Of a stretch of DNA of 64,000 nt, positions 54,906 through 63,164 are shown in pieces (the stretch's first letter is position 1; each line of letters opens with the position of its first letter). The notes below the pieces were generated by a model. The model was not told where the DNA came from, made no database searches, and saw only the letters and a list, made by a program, of their open reading frames with translations. The stretch comes from JABJAG01 sp965222215 (lineage in GTDB: Bacteria; Pseudomonadota; Alphaproteobacteria; UBA6615), in the NCBI GenBank assembly GCA_965222215.1, contig OZ244931.1:1922001-1986000 (forward strand), given 5' to 3'. The position numbers and the translations under genes are program-made.

Positions 54906-55826
54906 ATGGCACAAACACGACCCTACGCCGGCGTCTGGCCGGTCGCGCCGACGCCTTTCCACGACGACGGCAGCCTCGACCTCGACGGAATGCGGCGCGT
55001 GCTGGATTGCATGATCGACCAGGGCGTAGACGGGATCTGCATCCTCGCGAATTTCTCGGAGCAGTTCCTGCTCTCCGACGCCGAGCGCGACACGCTGACC
55101 CGGCTGAGCCTGGAGCATGTCGACGGGCGCGTGCCCGTGATCGTCACGTGTAGCCATTTCGCGACGGATATCGTTGTCGCCCGCGCCCGGCAGGCAGCCG
55201 AACTCGGCGCGGCAATGATCATGCTGATGCCGCCGTATCACGGCGCGCTTTTGCGGGGCACCGCCGACCAGACCTTCGAGCAGTTCGCCCGCGCCGGGGA
55301 CGCCGGAATCCCGATCATGGTGCAGGACGCACCCTTGTCCGGCGTCGACCTTCCCGTGGACCTGCTGGTGAAAATGGCGCGGGAAATCGAGATGGTGACC
55401 TGCTTCAAGATCGAGACACCACAGGCCGCCAACAAGCTGGCGGCCCTGATCACCGCAGGGGGCGATGCCATCGAGGGCCCGTTCGACGGCGAGGAGGGCA
55501 TTACGCTACTGGCCGACCTCGATGCGGGGGCGACAGGCTGTATGACCTCGGCGATGATCCCGGACCTGATCGGCCCGGCGGTCAAAGCGCATCTCGAGGG
55601 CGACCGCGACAGCGCGAAGGCGATCTACGCGAGCGTGCTTCCCGCAATCAATCACGAAAACCGGCTGTGCGGCTTCCGCGCCGCGAAGGCCGTCATGAAG
55701 GAAGGCGGAATCATCGGCTCGGATTTTTGCCGCCACCCGACCGCACCGCTTGCGCCGGATATCTGGGTGCGGTTGCTCGAACTTGTGCGCGAACTCGATC
55801 CCCTCGCCCTGCGCTGGAGCGCCTGA
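54906..55826 (+). CDS. DapA-family aldolase, not a typical dihydrodipicolinate synthase
   Basis: 306 residues with the (beta/alpha)8 DapA fold. The Schiff-base Lys is K168 (TCFKIETP). The GTTGE loop of true DapA is replaced by LANFSEQ and the YNxP motif by VQDAP, so a different pyruvate-type or keto-acid substrate is likely (2-keto-3-deoxy acid aldolase or dehydratase). The start is ATG 54906. The GNAT gene follows 2 bp after the stop, pointing to co-translation. Confidence 0.87.
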   Translation: MAQTRPYAGVWPVAPTPFHDDGSLDLDGMRRVLDCMIDQGVDGICILANFSEQFLLSDAERDTLTRLSLEHVDGRVPVIVTCSHFATDIVVARARQAAELGAAMIMLMPPYHGALLRGTADQTFEQFARAGDAGIPIMVQDAPLSGVDLPVDLLVKMAREIEMVTCFKIETPQAANKLAALITAGGDAIEGPFDGEEGITLLADLDAGATGCMTSAMIPDLIGPAVKAHLEGDRDSAKAIYASVLPAINHENRLCGFRAAKAVMKEGGIIGSDFCRHPTAPLAPDIWVRLLELVRELDPLALRWSA

Positions 55827-55828
55827 AG

Positions 55829-56671
55829 TTGACTGCCGCGGAGTTCGGCCGCGCGGGTGCGAACGACGTCGCCCTGATGGTGGAATGGGCCGCCCGCGAA
55901 GGCTGGAACCCGGGCCAGCAGGACATCGATGCCTTCCGCGCGGCTGACCCGGACGGCTTCTGGATGGCCCGTGTCGACGGGCGGCCGGCGGCGTGTATCT
56001 CCATCGTGTCCTACGGGGCCGAATTCGCCTTCCTGGGCTTCTATATCGCTCACCCGGATTTTCGCGGCCGGGGTATCGGCCATGCCCTCTGGCAGCACGC
56101 GCTTGCCGCCTGCGATGCGGCCACCGTCGGCCTCGACGGCGTCGTGGGCCAGCAGAACAACTACATGAAGTCGGGTTTTATCCTTGCACACCGGAACATC
56201 CGCTACGGCGGTATCCCGTCCAAGTGCGCTCCTGCGCCGGACGGTGTTACGCGCTTTACACCCGACGACCTCCCCGACATCGCGGCCTATGATCGCGCAC
56301 AGTTCCCAACCCCGCGCCCGAATTTCCTCGAAAAGTGGCTCCGTACCGATGGCCATGATGGCTTTCTTACCCGATCAGGGGAGCGCGTAAGCGGCTATGG
56401 TGTCATTCGACCCTGCCGCGAGGGCTTCAAGATCGGGCCCCTGTTCGCCGACGATACGGACACCGCCAAACGGCTGTTCGACGCGCTTGTCTCGGCAATT
56501 CCGGACGGTCCGGTGTTTCTCGACCCGCCGGAACCGAACGGCCCGGCCAGAGAACTCGCCATAAAGCGCGGCCTGGAACCAGTGTTCGAGACCGCCCGCA
56601 TGTACCGCGGGCCTGCACCGAATTTACCCCTGGACCGAATATTCGGGATCACCACGTTCGAACTCGGCTAG
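55829..56671 (+). CDS. Two-domain GNAT acetyltransferase (YitH/HolE type)
   Basis: 280 residues from TTG 55829; GGAG lies 9 nt upstream inside the DapA-like gene, and no better start exists at this spacing. The N-terminal GNAT domain has the acetyl-CoA loop HPDFRGRGIGHAL. The C-terminal half (LEKWLRTDGHDGFL, CREGFKIGPLFADD, LDPPEPN, FETARMYRG, FGITTFELG) matches the YitH/HolE-type acetyltransferase domain. Acetylates an amine or a protein; target unknown. Confidence 0.85.
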   Translation: MTAAEFGRAGANDVALMVEWAAREGWNPGQQDIDAFRAADPDGFWMARVDGRPAACISIVSYGAEFAFLGFYIAHPDFRGRGIGHALWQHALAACDAATVGLDGVVGQQNNYMKSGFILAHRNIRYGGIPSKCAPAPDGVTRFTPDDLPDIAAYDRAQFPTPRPNFLEKWLRTDGHDGFLTRSGERVSGYGVIRPCREGFKIGPLFADDTDTAKRLFDALVSAIPDGPVFLDPPEPNGPARELAIKRGLEPVFETARMYRGPAPNLPLDRIFGITTFELG

Positions 56672-56752
56672 GCCGGAGACGTCCGTCGGCACGAAAGAAA
56701 TTTCCATCCCGTCGCGACGGTTTGCAACGCCGACATATGGACACCCCGTGAG

Positions 56753-56774
56753 TGCCCGAGTAGGTTCTCGGGCA
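56753..56774. promoter_or_regulatory. Perfect inverted repeat upstream of the BKACE gene
   Basis: TGCCCGAG and CTCGGGCA are perfectly complementary around a 6-nt loop, 139 bp before the ATG at 56913. No T run follows, so it is not a classical terminator of the GNAT gene. Possible operator or leader hairpin. Confidence 0.4.
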
Positions 56775-56912
56775 AGCGAGCAGCGGCGATGTGCAACCCG
56801 GGCTCTTCACGCATGTGAACCAGCGTTCGGCATCTGGACAACCGGCACTCGCGCGACCCAATATCGGGCTGCTAAAAAATCAGAAAAGATCTTCGACCCA
56901 GGGGGAACATCC

Positions 56913-57848
56913 ATGGCGAAACAATCCAAAGTCATCATCTCGTGCGCCGTGACAGGCGCGATCCACACGCCGACCATGTCGGATCACCTGCCGATCACGC
57001 CCGACGAAATCGCGCAGTCCTCGATCGAAGCCGCGGAAGCCGGTGCATCGATCATCCACCTGCACGCGCGCGACCCGGAAAACGGCAAGCCGACCCCGGA
57101 CCCGGACGTGTTCATGGAGTTCCTGCCGCGCATCAAGCAGAACACCGACGCGGTGGTGAACATCACCACCGGCGGCGGCCTGGGTATGACGGTCGACGAG
57201 CGTATTGCCGCTGCCGTGCGCGCGGAGCCGGAAGTCACGTCCTTCAACATGGGCTCGATGAACTTCGGTATCTTCGGTCTCGCCGGTCGCTACGACACGT
57301 GGAAGCACGACTGGGAGAAGCCGTACCTGGAGATGACAGACGACTTCATCTTCACGAACACCTTCAAGCAGATGGAATACATCATCACCGAGCTGCACGA
57401 TAAGCGCGGGGTGAAGTTCGAGCATGAGTGCTACGACGTCAGCCATCTCTACAACACGGCCTACTGGTACAATCAGGGCCGGCTGAAGGGTCCGATCTTC
57501 CTGCAGTTCATCTTTGGGATCATGGGCGGTATCGGTCCGGAACTCGACCATCTGTTCCACATGAAGCAGACCGCCGATCGCCTGTTCGGCGACGACTACG
57601 TCTTCTCCGTCCTCGGCGCTGGCCGCCACCAGATGAACTTCGTCACCCAGTCGGCCCTGATGGGCGGCAGCGTGCGCGTCGGCCTCGAAGACTCGCTCTA
57701 CATCGGTAAGGGCAAGCTGGCCGAATCCAACGCCCAGCAGGTCGCCAAGATCAAGCGGATCGTCGAAGACCTCTCGCTCGAAGTCGCGACCCCTGACGAA
57801 GCCCGCGAGATTCTCGATCTCAAGGGCGGCGACATGGTGAAGTTCTAG
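56913..57848 (+). CDS. Beta-keto acid cleavage enzyme (BKACE, DUF849)
   Basis: 311 residues from ATG 56913. The Zn-binding HLHARDP motif (H49, H51) and SCAVTGAIHTPTMSDHLPITPDEI are hallmarks of the BKACE family, which cleaves a beta-keto acid with acetyl-CoA into acetoacetate and a new CoA ester (Kce of lysine breakdown is one member). The specificity of this branch is unknown. About 240 bp of non-coding leader precede it, with an inverted repeat at 56753. Confidence 0.93.
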   Translation: MAKQSKVIISCAVTGAIHTPTMSDHLPITPDEIAQSSIEAAEAGASIIHLHARDPENGKPTPDPDVFMEFLPRIKQNTDAVVNITTGGGLGMTVDERIAAAVRAEPEVTSFNMGSMNFGIFGLAGRYDTWKHDWEKPYLEMTDDFIFTNTFKQMEYIITELHDKRGVKFEHECYDVSHLYNTAYWYNQGRLKGPIFLQFIFGIMGGIGPELDHLFHMKQTADRLFGDDYVFSVLGAGRHQMNFVTQSALMGGSVRVGLEDSLYIGKGKLAESNAQQVAKIKRIVEDLSLEVATPDEAREILDLKGGDMVKF

Positions 57849-57884
57849 CCCGAAGGCGGAACCAACCTTACGACAAACAACGAG

Positions 57885-57914
57885 CGCCGCGCGGTTCCGA
57901 TCGCGCGGCGTTTT
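57885..57914 (+). terminator. Rho-independent terminator after the BKACE gene
   Basis: CGCCGCGCG (57885-57893) pairs with CGCGCGGCG (57902-57910) around an 8-nt loop, followed by TTTTCGT. Confidence 0.88.
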
Positions 57915-57944
57915 CGTCTCCAGACAGACAAACGGGAGGAATAA

Positions 57945-58973
57945 ATGTCCGACAATCCGATCGACGGGTTTACCGTCACCAAGGACGACTTCAAGTTCAT
58001 CGGCGACGGCCTGCAGCGGCCCGAGTGCATCCTGGCCGAAAAGAACGGCGACCTTTGGTCGGCCGACGCGCGCGGCGGTGTCGTGCGCATCAGGCCCGAC
58101 GGCAGCCAGGAGGTCATCACCCAGTCCCACGACGCGGACGCTTTCACATCCAGTGGCGACGACGGGCAGAAATTCATCGACGGCACACTGCCGAACGGCC
58201 TCGCCTTCGCCGATAACGGCGACATTCTGATCTCCAACTTCGGGACCGATTGCCTGGAGCGAATGACCCGCACCGGCGAGACCGAGGTCATGTTCGACAC
58301 GGTCGACGGCGAGCCGATCGGCAAGGTCAATTTCGTCGCGCGCGACAGCAAGAACCGCATCTGGATCACCGTCTCCACGATGCTGCACGACTGGCCGAAG
58401 GCCATCAGCCCGAACATTGTCGACGGGCGGATCCTCCTCTACGAAGAGGGCGTGGGCGTGCGGATCGTCGCCGATGACGTGCACTTCTCCAACGAGTGCA
58501 AGCTCGATGCGAACGAGGAATGGCTCTACGTGGTCCAGACCTGCGGCCGCAACATCGCGCGCTACAGGATCGGGGATGACGGTAGCCTCTCAAACAAGGA
58601 AATCTACGGCCCGAGCGACCACGGGCGTCTGATCGACGGCATCGCCTTCGACGCCTACGGCAACCTGTGGGGCACCCACGTCATGAACGACGGCATTTTC
58701 GCCATCAAGCCGGACGGTGACCTGCACATCATTTTCGACGATTCCAGTCCGGAAGAAGTGAAGCGGATGGACGACGCCTTCCAGAAGGAAGAAGTCACGG
58801 CCGACCTGCTGATGGAGATGGGCGGCGAAATCGCTACCTGGTGCGCTTCGGTCACCTTCGGCGGCCCGGACCTCAAGACGGTCTATGTCGGCTCGCTCCG
58901 CGCGACCAACATCCCCTACTTCCAGTCCCCGGTGGCCGGCCTGCCGATGGTCCACTGGAACGAGACGTTCTAG
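57945..58973 (+). CDS. SMP-30/gluconolactonase family protein
   Basis: 342 residues forming a six-bladed propeller of the SMP-30/LRE type. RPECILAEKNGDLWSADARGG holds the metal Glu, and LPNGLAFADNGDILISNFG and LIDGIAFDAYGNLWGTHV cover later metal positions. Probably a Ca2+/Zn2+-dependent lactonase. GGGAGG precedes the ATG. No signal peptide. Confidence 0.9.
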   Translation: MSDNPIDGFTVTKDDFKFIGDGLQRPECILAEKNGDLWSADARGGVVRIRPDGSQEVITQSHDADAFTSSGDDGQKFIDGTLPNGLAFADNGDILISNFGTDCLERMTRTGETEVMFDTVDGEPIGKVNFVARDSKNRIWITVSTMLHDWPKAISPNIVDGRILLYEEGVGVRIVADDVHFSNECKLDANEEWLYVVQTCGRNIARYRIGDDGSLSNKEIYGPSDHGRLIDGIAFDAYGNLWGTHVMNDGIFAIKPDGDLHIIFDDSSPEEVKRMDDAFQKEEVTADLLMEMGGEIATWCASVTFGGPDLKTVYVGSLRATNIPYFQSPVAGLPMVHWNETF

Positions 58974-58997
58974 GCGAGAAGCCAACTCCAGAATGTG

Positions 58998-59024
58998 AAA
59001 CGGCCGGGCAAGCCCGGCCGTTTT
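58998..59024. terminator. Bidirectional terminator between SMP-30 and nitroreductase genes
   Basis: AACGGCCGGGC pairs with GCCCGGCCGTT, with a run of A on the left and T on the right. It ends the plus-strand SMP-30 gene and, read the other way, the minus-strand nitroreductase gene whose stop is at 59026. Confidence 0.9.
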
Positions 59025-59025
59025 G

Positions 59026-59625
59026 CTATCCGCTCCACTCGCTGGTGAAGTCCGCCGGGTCGGGGCGTTCCTTCGGTGGGACCGGCTCGTCGGTACATCC
59101 GATGTAGACGAAGCCGAGCAACTCGTCCTCGCGGTCGAGGCCGAAGGCAGCGCGGACCTTGCCCGCGTGAGCGTTAGGACCGGTCAGCACGATAGCGCCA
59201 TAGCCCATGGCCTGCGCCGCAATCACCAGGTGTTCCATCGCCGCCGCGGCCGTAACCACCTGCTCCACCACGGGAATTTTCGGTGCGCGGGACGGATCCA
59301 CCTTGGCGCAGACAGTGACAATCACCGGTGCGCGCAGCGGACGGCCCTTGGCCTTTTCGATGGCACTGGTCGGAGCAAACGGGTCGCGGTCGAGCAACAC
59401 TTCGGCGAACAAGTCACCCAGCCGTTCGCGCGCCTCGCCTTCCACGATATGAAACCGATACGGGTGGACCGCGCCATGGTCAGGCGCCGTCACCGCGGCG
59501 GCGATCATCTTCTCGATATCCGCGCGCGGCGGCACCTTGTCGTTGAACAGACGCGGCGGCATCGAGGCACGGTTGATCAGCGCGTCGAGTACGGCGGAGT
59601 CAGCGGTCATATCGGCTTCGGCCAT
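59026..59625 (-). CDS. Nitroreductase family protein
   Basis: 199 residues. FMN-binding patterns of the nitroreductase fold: INRASMPPRLFNDKVPP near the start, APDHGAVHPYRFHIVEG, and AAQAMGYGAIVLTGPNAHAGKVRAAFGLDREDELLGFVYIG near the end. This is the NfsA/YdjA-like length and arrangement; YdjA-type enzymes are close. FMN-dependent reduction of nitro or quinone compounds; natural substrate unknown. Confidence 0.88.
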   Translation of the reverse strand: MAEADMTADSAVLDALINRASMPPRLFNDKVPPRADIEKMIAAAVTAPDHGAVHPYRFHIVEGEARERLGDLFAEVLLDRDPFAPTSAIEKAKGRPLRAPVIVTVCAKVDPSRAPKIPVVEQVVTAAAAMEHLVIAAQAMGYGAIVLTGPNAHAGKVRAAFGLDREDELLGFVYIGCTDEPVPPKERPDPADFTSEWSG

Positions 59626-59685
59626 GGAGGCGTCCGTTTGTTGTCAGACCCCACACATATGGCGCGAAAACGCAGCTGACAAGGA

Positions 59686-60453
59686 TCACGGAACCCAATT
59701 CACATCGTCGGCAATGGAATCGATTGGAATGGCGATGCCGACGCTGTCGCCAGATTTGGGGCGTCCGGTCGCGACATGGACGCCCAATACCACCAGCGCA
59801 TCCCCGGCAATCCCGAGAATCGGTGAGCCGGAATCTCCGCTCACCGCGTCGCAGGCGTGGAACAGCAGGCGTCGGCCGTTCGGCGCATTGTCCACCCGGC
59901 AGCCCTCATCAACCGTCAGGATATGAGGCCTGTCCTTGCTGTAGCCGGCCTGGAGGAACTCGCGCACCGGTGTGCCGGACAGGCCGAGTTGCAGGGTGCC
60001 CGTGATCCCGTCGATGGGTTCGGCCAGACGCAGGATCGCCCAATCATTGGGCCGGAAACGCGGGCCGTCGTCCGGGGTAATCAGCGGGTCCGCCAGCGTG
60101 TAGTCCACGACCCTGCCGTGGGCGATGAAATCGCCCCGCCGATAACCCGCGAGGAAATTGATCGCGTCGGGCACCAGCCAGTTTCGCGTGCGCTTGTTCC
60201 AGAGACAGTGCGCCGCCGTCAGCACGTCGCGCGGCCCGATCACAGTGCCAGTGCAGAATCCGCCGATCCGTGTGTTTACACGCCCGATGGCACTCCAGGG
60301 ATAGTCGCTGGAATCGATGATTCGGCGATTGTCCTCGCCCTTGATGCCGGGCAACAACTGCTTCCTGAGGGCCTCAAGGTCCGTATCCTGAGCTTGGGCC
60401 CCCGTCGCCGCGAGAAACGCCAACGCCGCGACGAGAACCCGGAAAAAGCTCAA
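59686..60453 (-). CDS. Secreted trypsin-like serine protease
   Basis: 255 residues from TTG 60453, giving a clean signal peptide (1-22, ending ATGAQAQD). The S1 triad is complete: H82 in TAAHC, D137 in NDWAILRL and S208 in GDSGSP. C67-C83 is the usual His-loop disulfide; two more Cys (C185, C201) may pair. The start overlaps the stop of the hydratase-like gene (TTGA). It looks like a small exported protease unrelated in function to its catabolic neighbours. Confidence 0.9.
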   Translation of the reverse strand: MSFFRVLVAALAFLAATGAQAQDTDLEALRKQLLPGIKGEDNRRIIDSSDYPWSAIGRVNTRIGGFCTGTVIGPRDVLTAAHCLWNKRTRNWLVPDAINFLAGYRRGDFIAHGRVVDYTLADPLITPDDGPRFRPNDWAILRLAEPIDGITGTLQLGLSGTPVREFLQAGYSKDRPHILTVDEGCRVDNAPNGRRLLFHACDAVSGDSGSPILGIAGDALVVLGVHVATGRPKSGDSVGIAIPIDSIADDVNWVP

Positions 60454-61244
60454 CCGTCCACCGAGAAGGTGACATCGCCGATACCTTCAAAACTCGCGAC
60501 GACATTGCTGGCGTTGCCCAGCGGTTTCGGCGCCGCCGCAGCTCCGGTCGTGATGAACGCCCCCTCGGCAATCTCCATACCGCGCGAACGGAAATGATTG
60601 ACGGTCCATGCGAGCGACCAGACCTCGTCGCACCGCGCCTCACGTGGCATCCCTTCCGATACCGCCTGCCCATCGAAAGAAAGCGTGATGGCAAGGCCCT
60701 TCAGGTCGCGGTCCCGCCAGTCAGGAATGTCCGCGCCCCACACGAACCCGAGCGCCGCGCCGTTGTCGGCGAACAGGTACGGGATCGGCTGGTTGAGCGG
60801 ATCCGAGAACCGCGGGACCGCGAGTTCGATCGCGATGATCGCGCTGTCGACAGCATCAAGGACCTCCTCGTCGGAATAGTCGGAGTCACGAACCGGCAGC
60901 GGCCGGGCCATGCGAAACGCGATTTCCGCCTCGATCAGCGATCCCGGGCCCGCATCGGTGCGTTTGAAAACCGCGCCGCTCGGCGCCGTGAAGTCGCGGA
61001 ACATCACACCCGCCATCGGCCCATCAGGTCCGGCCTTTTCCAGCATCGGCGGGTTGGTGAACCCGGCCTTGAACCCGGCCGCCGGCAAGCCGATCTTGGC
61101 CAGCAGCGCCGCCTGCACCATGACCGCATCGGCCGCGTTCGCCGGCGCGCATTCGGCAGGCAGGCTGTCGATAGCGACACGCGCCTCGAAGGCCCGGTGG
61201 ATGATTTCCGCCGCCTGCGCGGCCTGTTCTTCGGTCAAAGCCAT
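60450..61244 (-). CDS. 2-oxopent-4-enoate hydratase / FAH-superfamily protein
   Basis: 264 residues from ATG 61244 (GGAAGAG upstream). GFKAGFTNPPMLEK, FRDFTAPSGAVF, EAEIAFRMARPLP with metal Glu residues, AIIAIELAVPRF and GAFITTGAAAAPKPL match the hydratase/decarboxylase branch (MhpD/HpaH-like) of the FAH superfamily. The last step AXXAPKPL deviates slightly from typical family endings. Substrate probably a 2-hydroxydienoate or 2-oxo acid. The preceding gene of the unit is a hydroxyacid dehydrogenase 14 bp away. Confidence 0.87.
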   Translation of the reverse strand: MALTEEQAAQAAEIIHRAFEARVAIDSLPAECAPANAADAVMVQAALLAKIGLPAAGFKAGFTNPPMLEKAGPDGPMAGVMFRDFTAPSGAVFKRTDAGPGSLIEAEIAFRMARPLPVRDSDYSDEEVLDAVDSAIIAIELAVPRFSDPLNQPIPYLFADNGAALGFVWGADIPDWRDRDLKGLAITLSFDGQAVSEGMPREARCDEVWSLAWTVNHFRSRGMEIAEGAFITTGAAAAPKPLGNASNVVASFEGIGDVTFSVDG

Positions 61245-61258
61245 CTGCGCTCTTCCTT

Positions 61259-62188
61259 CTAATATCCCGCCGTCTTGTCGACGGCCCAAAGCTGAGGCTC
61301 GCCCGCCTGATCCCGGCGGACGATTTCCGCCACCTGCGGGGCGACGGTCGCCGCCCTCACCCGCCGCGCCGTATGCGGCATGATCGTGACCCGCGGGTGC
61401 GTCCAGAGCGGACTTTCCTGCGGCAGCGGTTCGGGCTTCGTCGCATCGAGCGTGGCACCTGCGAGGTGGCCCGAATCCAGCGCCGCAATAAGGTCAGCAT
61501 CGACCACATGCCCGCCACGGCCCAGATTGATAACACAGGCTCCCTCGGGAAGTTGCGCGAAGGCCTTGGCGTCGAGGATTCCTGCGGTCTCGTCGGTCAA
61601 CGGCAGCAGACAGATGACGATGTCAGCCTGAGCGAGGAATGCATCCAACCCGTCTGCTCCGTGGAACATCGCAAAATCATCGTGCGACCGCGCGGTGCGC
61701 GTCCAGGCGGATATCTGGAAACCCATCCCATGCAACACCTTGGCCGGCGGCTGCGCGAGAACGCCGAACCCCATGAATCCGACACGCTGCTCGTGCGGCT
61801 GCTTCTGGGGAATGACCTTCCATTCCGAACGTGCCTGCTGTTGGAGATAATCCGGCATGTGACGGTGGTGACGCAACACGTGCAGAACCGCATATTCGGT
61901 CATGGCCGGGTCGCCGCCCGGCGGTCCGGTGCGCACGATCGGTACATCCGGCAGATGCGGGCTTGCCAAAAGGTGATCAAATCCCGCGAACATCGGCATC
62001 ACGAGCCGCAGGTTTGGCAGTTCCGGCAGCTCCGCCAGATCCAGAAACCCTGTCATCAGGTACAGTATATCTTCCGGGCTCCCGACATCCGGCCAGAGCC
62101 TGATTTCAAGATCCGGTGCCTCGGCCTGCACCATGTCGCGCCAGTGCTCGGCGGTGCCCATGACGGGCGGGGTGATCAGCAGGGTCAT
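61259..62188 (-). CDS. D-2-hydroxyacid dehydrogenase (GhrA-like)
   Basis: 309 residues. The Rossmann loop reads VGFMGFGVLAQ (GxGxxA). Catalytic residues are in INLGRGGHVVD (Arg), the Glu of TKPEPLP and MPHTARR (His). The length and the PEPLPQESPLWTHPRVTIMPH stretch place it with GhrA glyoxylate/hydroxypyruvate reductases. Reduces a 2-keto acid or oxidises the D-hydroxy acid. The deacetylase gene precedes it by 15 bp. Confidence 0.9.
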   Translation of the reverse strand: MTLLITPPVMGTAEHWRDMVQAEAPDLEIRLWPDVGSPEDILYLMTGFLDLAELPELPNLRLVMPMFAGFDHLLASPHLPDVPIVRTGPPGGDPAMTEYAVLHVLRHHRHMPDYLQQQARSEWKVIPQKQPHEQRVGFMGFGVLAQPPAKVLHGMGFQISAWTRTARSHDDFAMFHGADGLDAFLAQADIVICLLPLTDETAGILDAKAFAQLPEGACVINLGRGGHVVDADLIAALDSGHLAGATLDATKPEPLPQESPLWTHPRVTIMPHTARRVRAATVAPQVAEIVRRDQAGEPQLWAVDKTAGY

Positions 62189-62203
62189 GAGGGAAAGCGC
62201 CGG

Positions 62204-63082
62204 TCAGTCGGAACCATGCGCCGCGCGGAACCAGTCCATAATCTCCTCGCCCGGAACCACAGCAACATCCGAATGGCCGAGGATGTAGTCGAGGATGTCC
62301 TCGAAATACTTGATCCGGTGCGGTGCGCCGGTGAGATACATGTGCAGGCTGATCGACATCACCCGCGCGGACTCTTCGCTTTCCTGATAGAGCCGGTCGA
62401 ACTGGTCCTTCGAGCGCTTGAACATCTCGTCCGACGAGTGCTGCTGCAGCGCCATCATGGTGATGTCGTTGGTCTCGACCGTATAGGGAACGGACAGCAT
62501 CGGCCCCTCGGTGGTCTCGATCTCGACCGGTTGGTCGTCCAGCACCCAGTCCGCGACATACTCGACCCCGGCCCGCGCCAGGAAATCGATCGTCTGGAAG
62601 GTTTCGGTCAGGCCCGGGCTTTCCCAGCCCCGCACCTTCTTGCCGGAAAACTTCTCGATGGCCGCGACGGCCCGGTCGATTTGCTCCTGCTGGTCGTCAT
62701 GTTTGTGCATCGGCCCCTGAAGGTAACCATGGCCCATGAACTCCCAGTCGAGTTCGAGGGCGGCCTCTGCGATGCGCGGGTAGTTCTCGCAAACGCGACC
62801 GTTAACGGCCATGGTCGGCTTGATACCCCTGTCACGCAGTGCGTCGCGGATACGCCAGAAGCCGACCCGCATGCCGTACTCGTGCCATGACCAGTTCGGC
62901 AGATCCGGCAACAGGGGTACGCCCATCGGCGGTGGCAGGACTGTGCGCGGCATCGGCCGGGCGATGTCCCAGTCCTCGACGTTGGCGATGATCCACACGG
63001 CCATGCGCTTGCCGTCAGGCAGCTTCCACGCCGGCCGGTCGACAATGGCGGAATACGGGACGCGTTCCTTGAAGATCTTCAT
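62204..63082 (-). CDS. PuuE-like polysaccharide deacetylase family protein
   Basis: 292 residues with the NodB-type fold of the PuuE/allantoinase branch: VWIIANVEDWD replaces the usual metal-site start, GMRVGFWRIRDALRDRGIK and EFMGHGYLQGPMHK give further ligands, and VMSISLHMYLTGAPHRIKYFEDILDYI is the late conserved segment. Such enzymes hydrolyse N-acyl, ureido or cyclic amide bonds; neither a sugar nor allantoin can be assumed. It lies beside a TRAP importer. Confidence 0.88.
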   Translation of the reverse strand: MKIFKERVPYSAIVDRPAWKLPDGKRMAVWIIANVEDWDIARPMPRTVLPPPMGVPLLPDLPNWSWHEYGMRVGFWRIRDALRDRGIKPTMAVNGRVCENYPRIAEAALELDWEFMGHGYLQGPMHKHDDQQEQIDRAVAAIEKFSGKKVRGWESPGLTETFQTIDFLARAGVEYVADWVLDDQPVEIETTEGPMLSVPYTVETNDITMMALQQHSSDEMFKRSKDQFDRLYQESEESARVMSISLHMYLTGAPHRIKYFEDILDYILGHSDVAVVPGEEIMDWFRAAHGSD

Positions 63083-63164
63083 CTCTTCCCCCGGAAAATA
63101 AATCGGCCGCGATTATGCGGAAACGGTCCGGCCAAGGCCAGACAGGGAAAGGTCTGGAAAGGCG

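Noticed and set aside
56880..58484. 534-codon minus-strand ORF
   Set aside because: Antisense to the BKACE and SMP-30 genes, both of which carry intact family motifs.
61373..62890. 505-codon plus-strand ORF
   Set aside because: Antisense to the hydroxyacid dehydrogenase and deacetylase genes; no domain seen.
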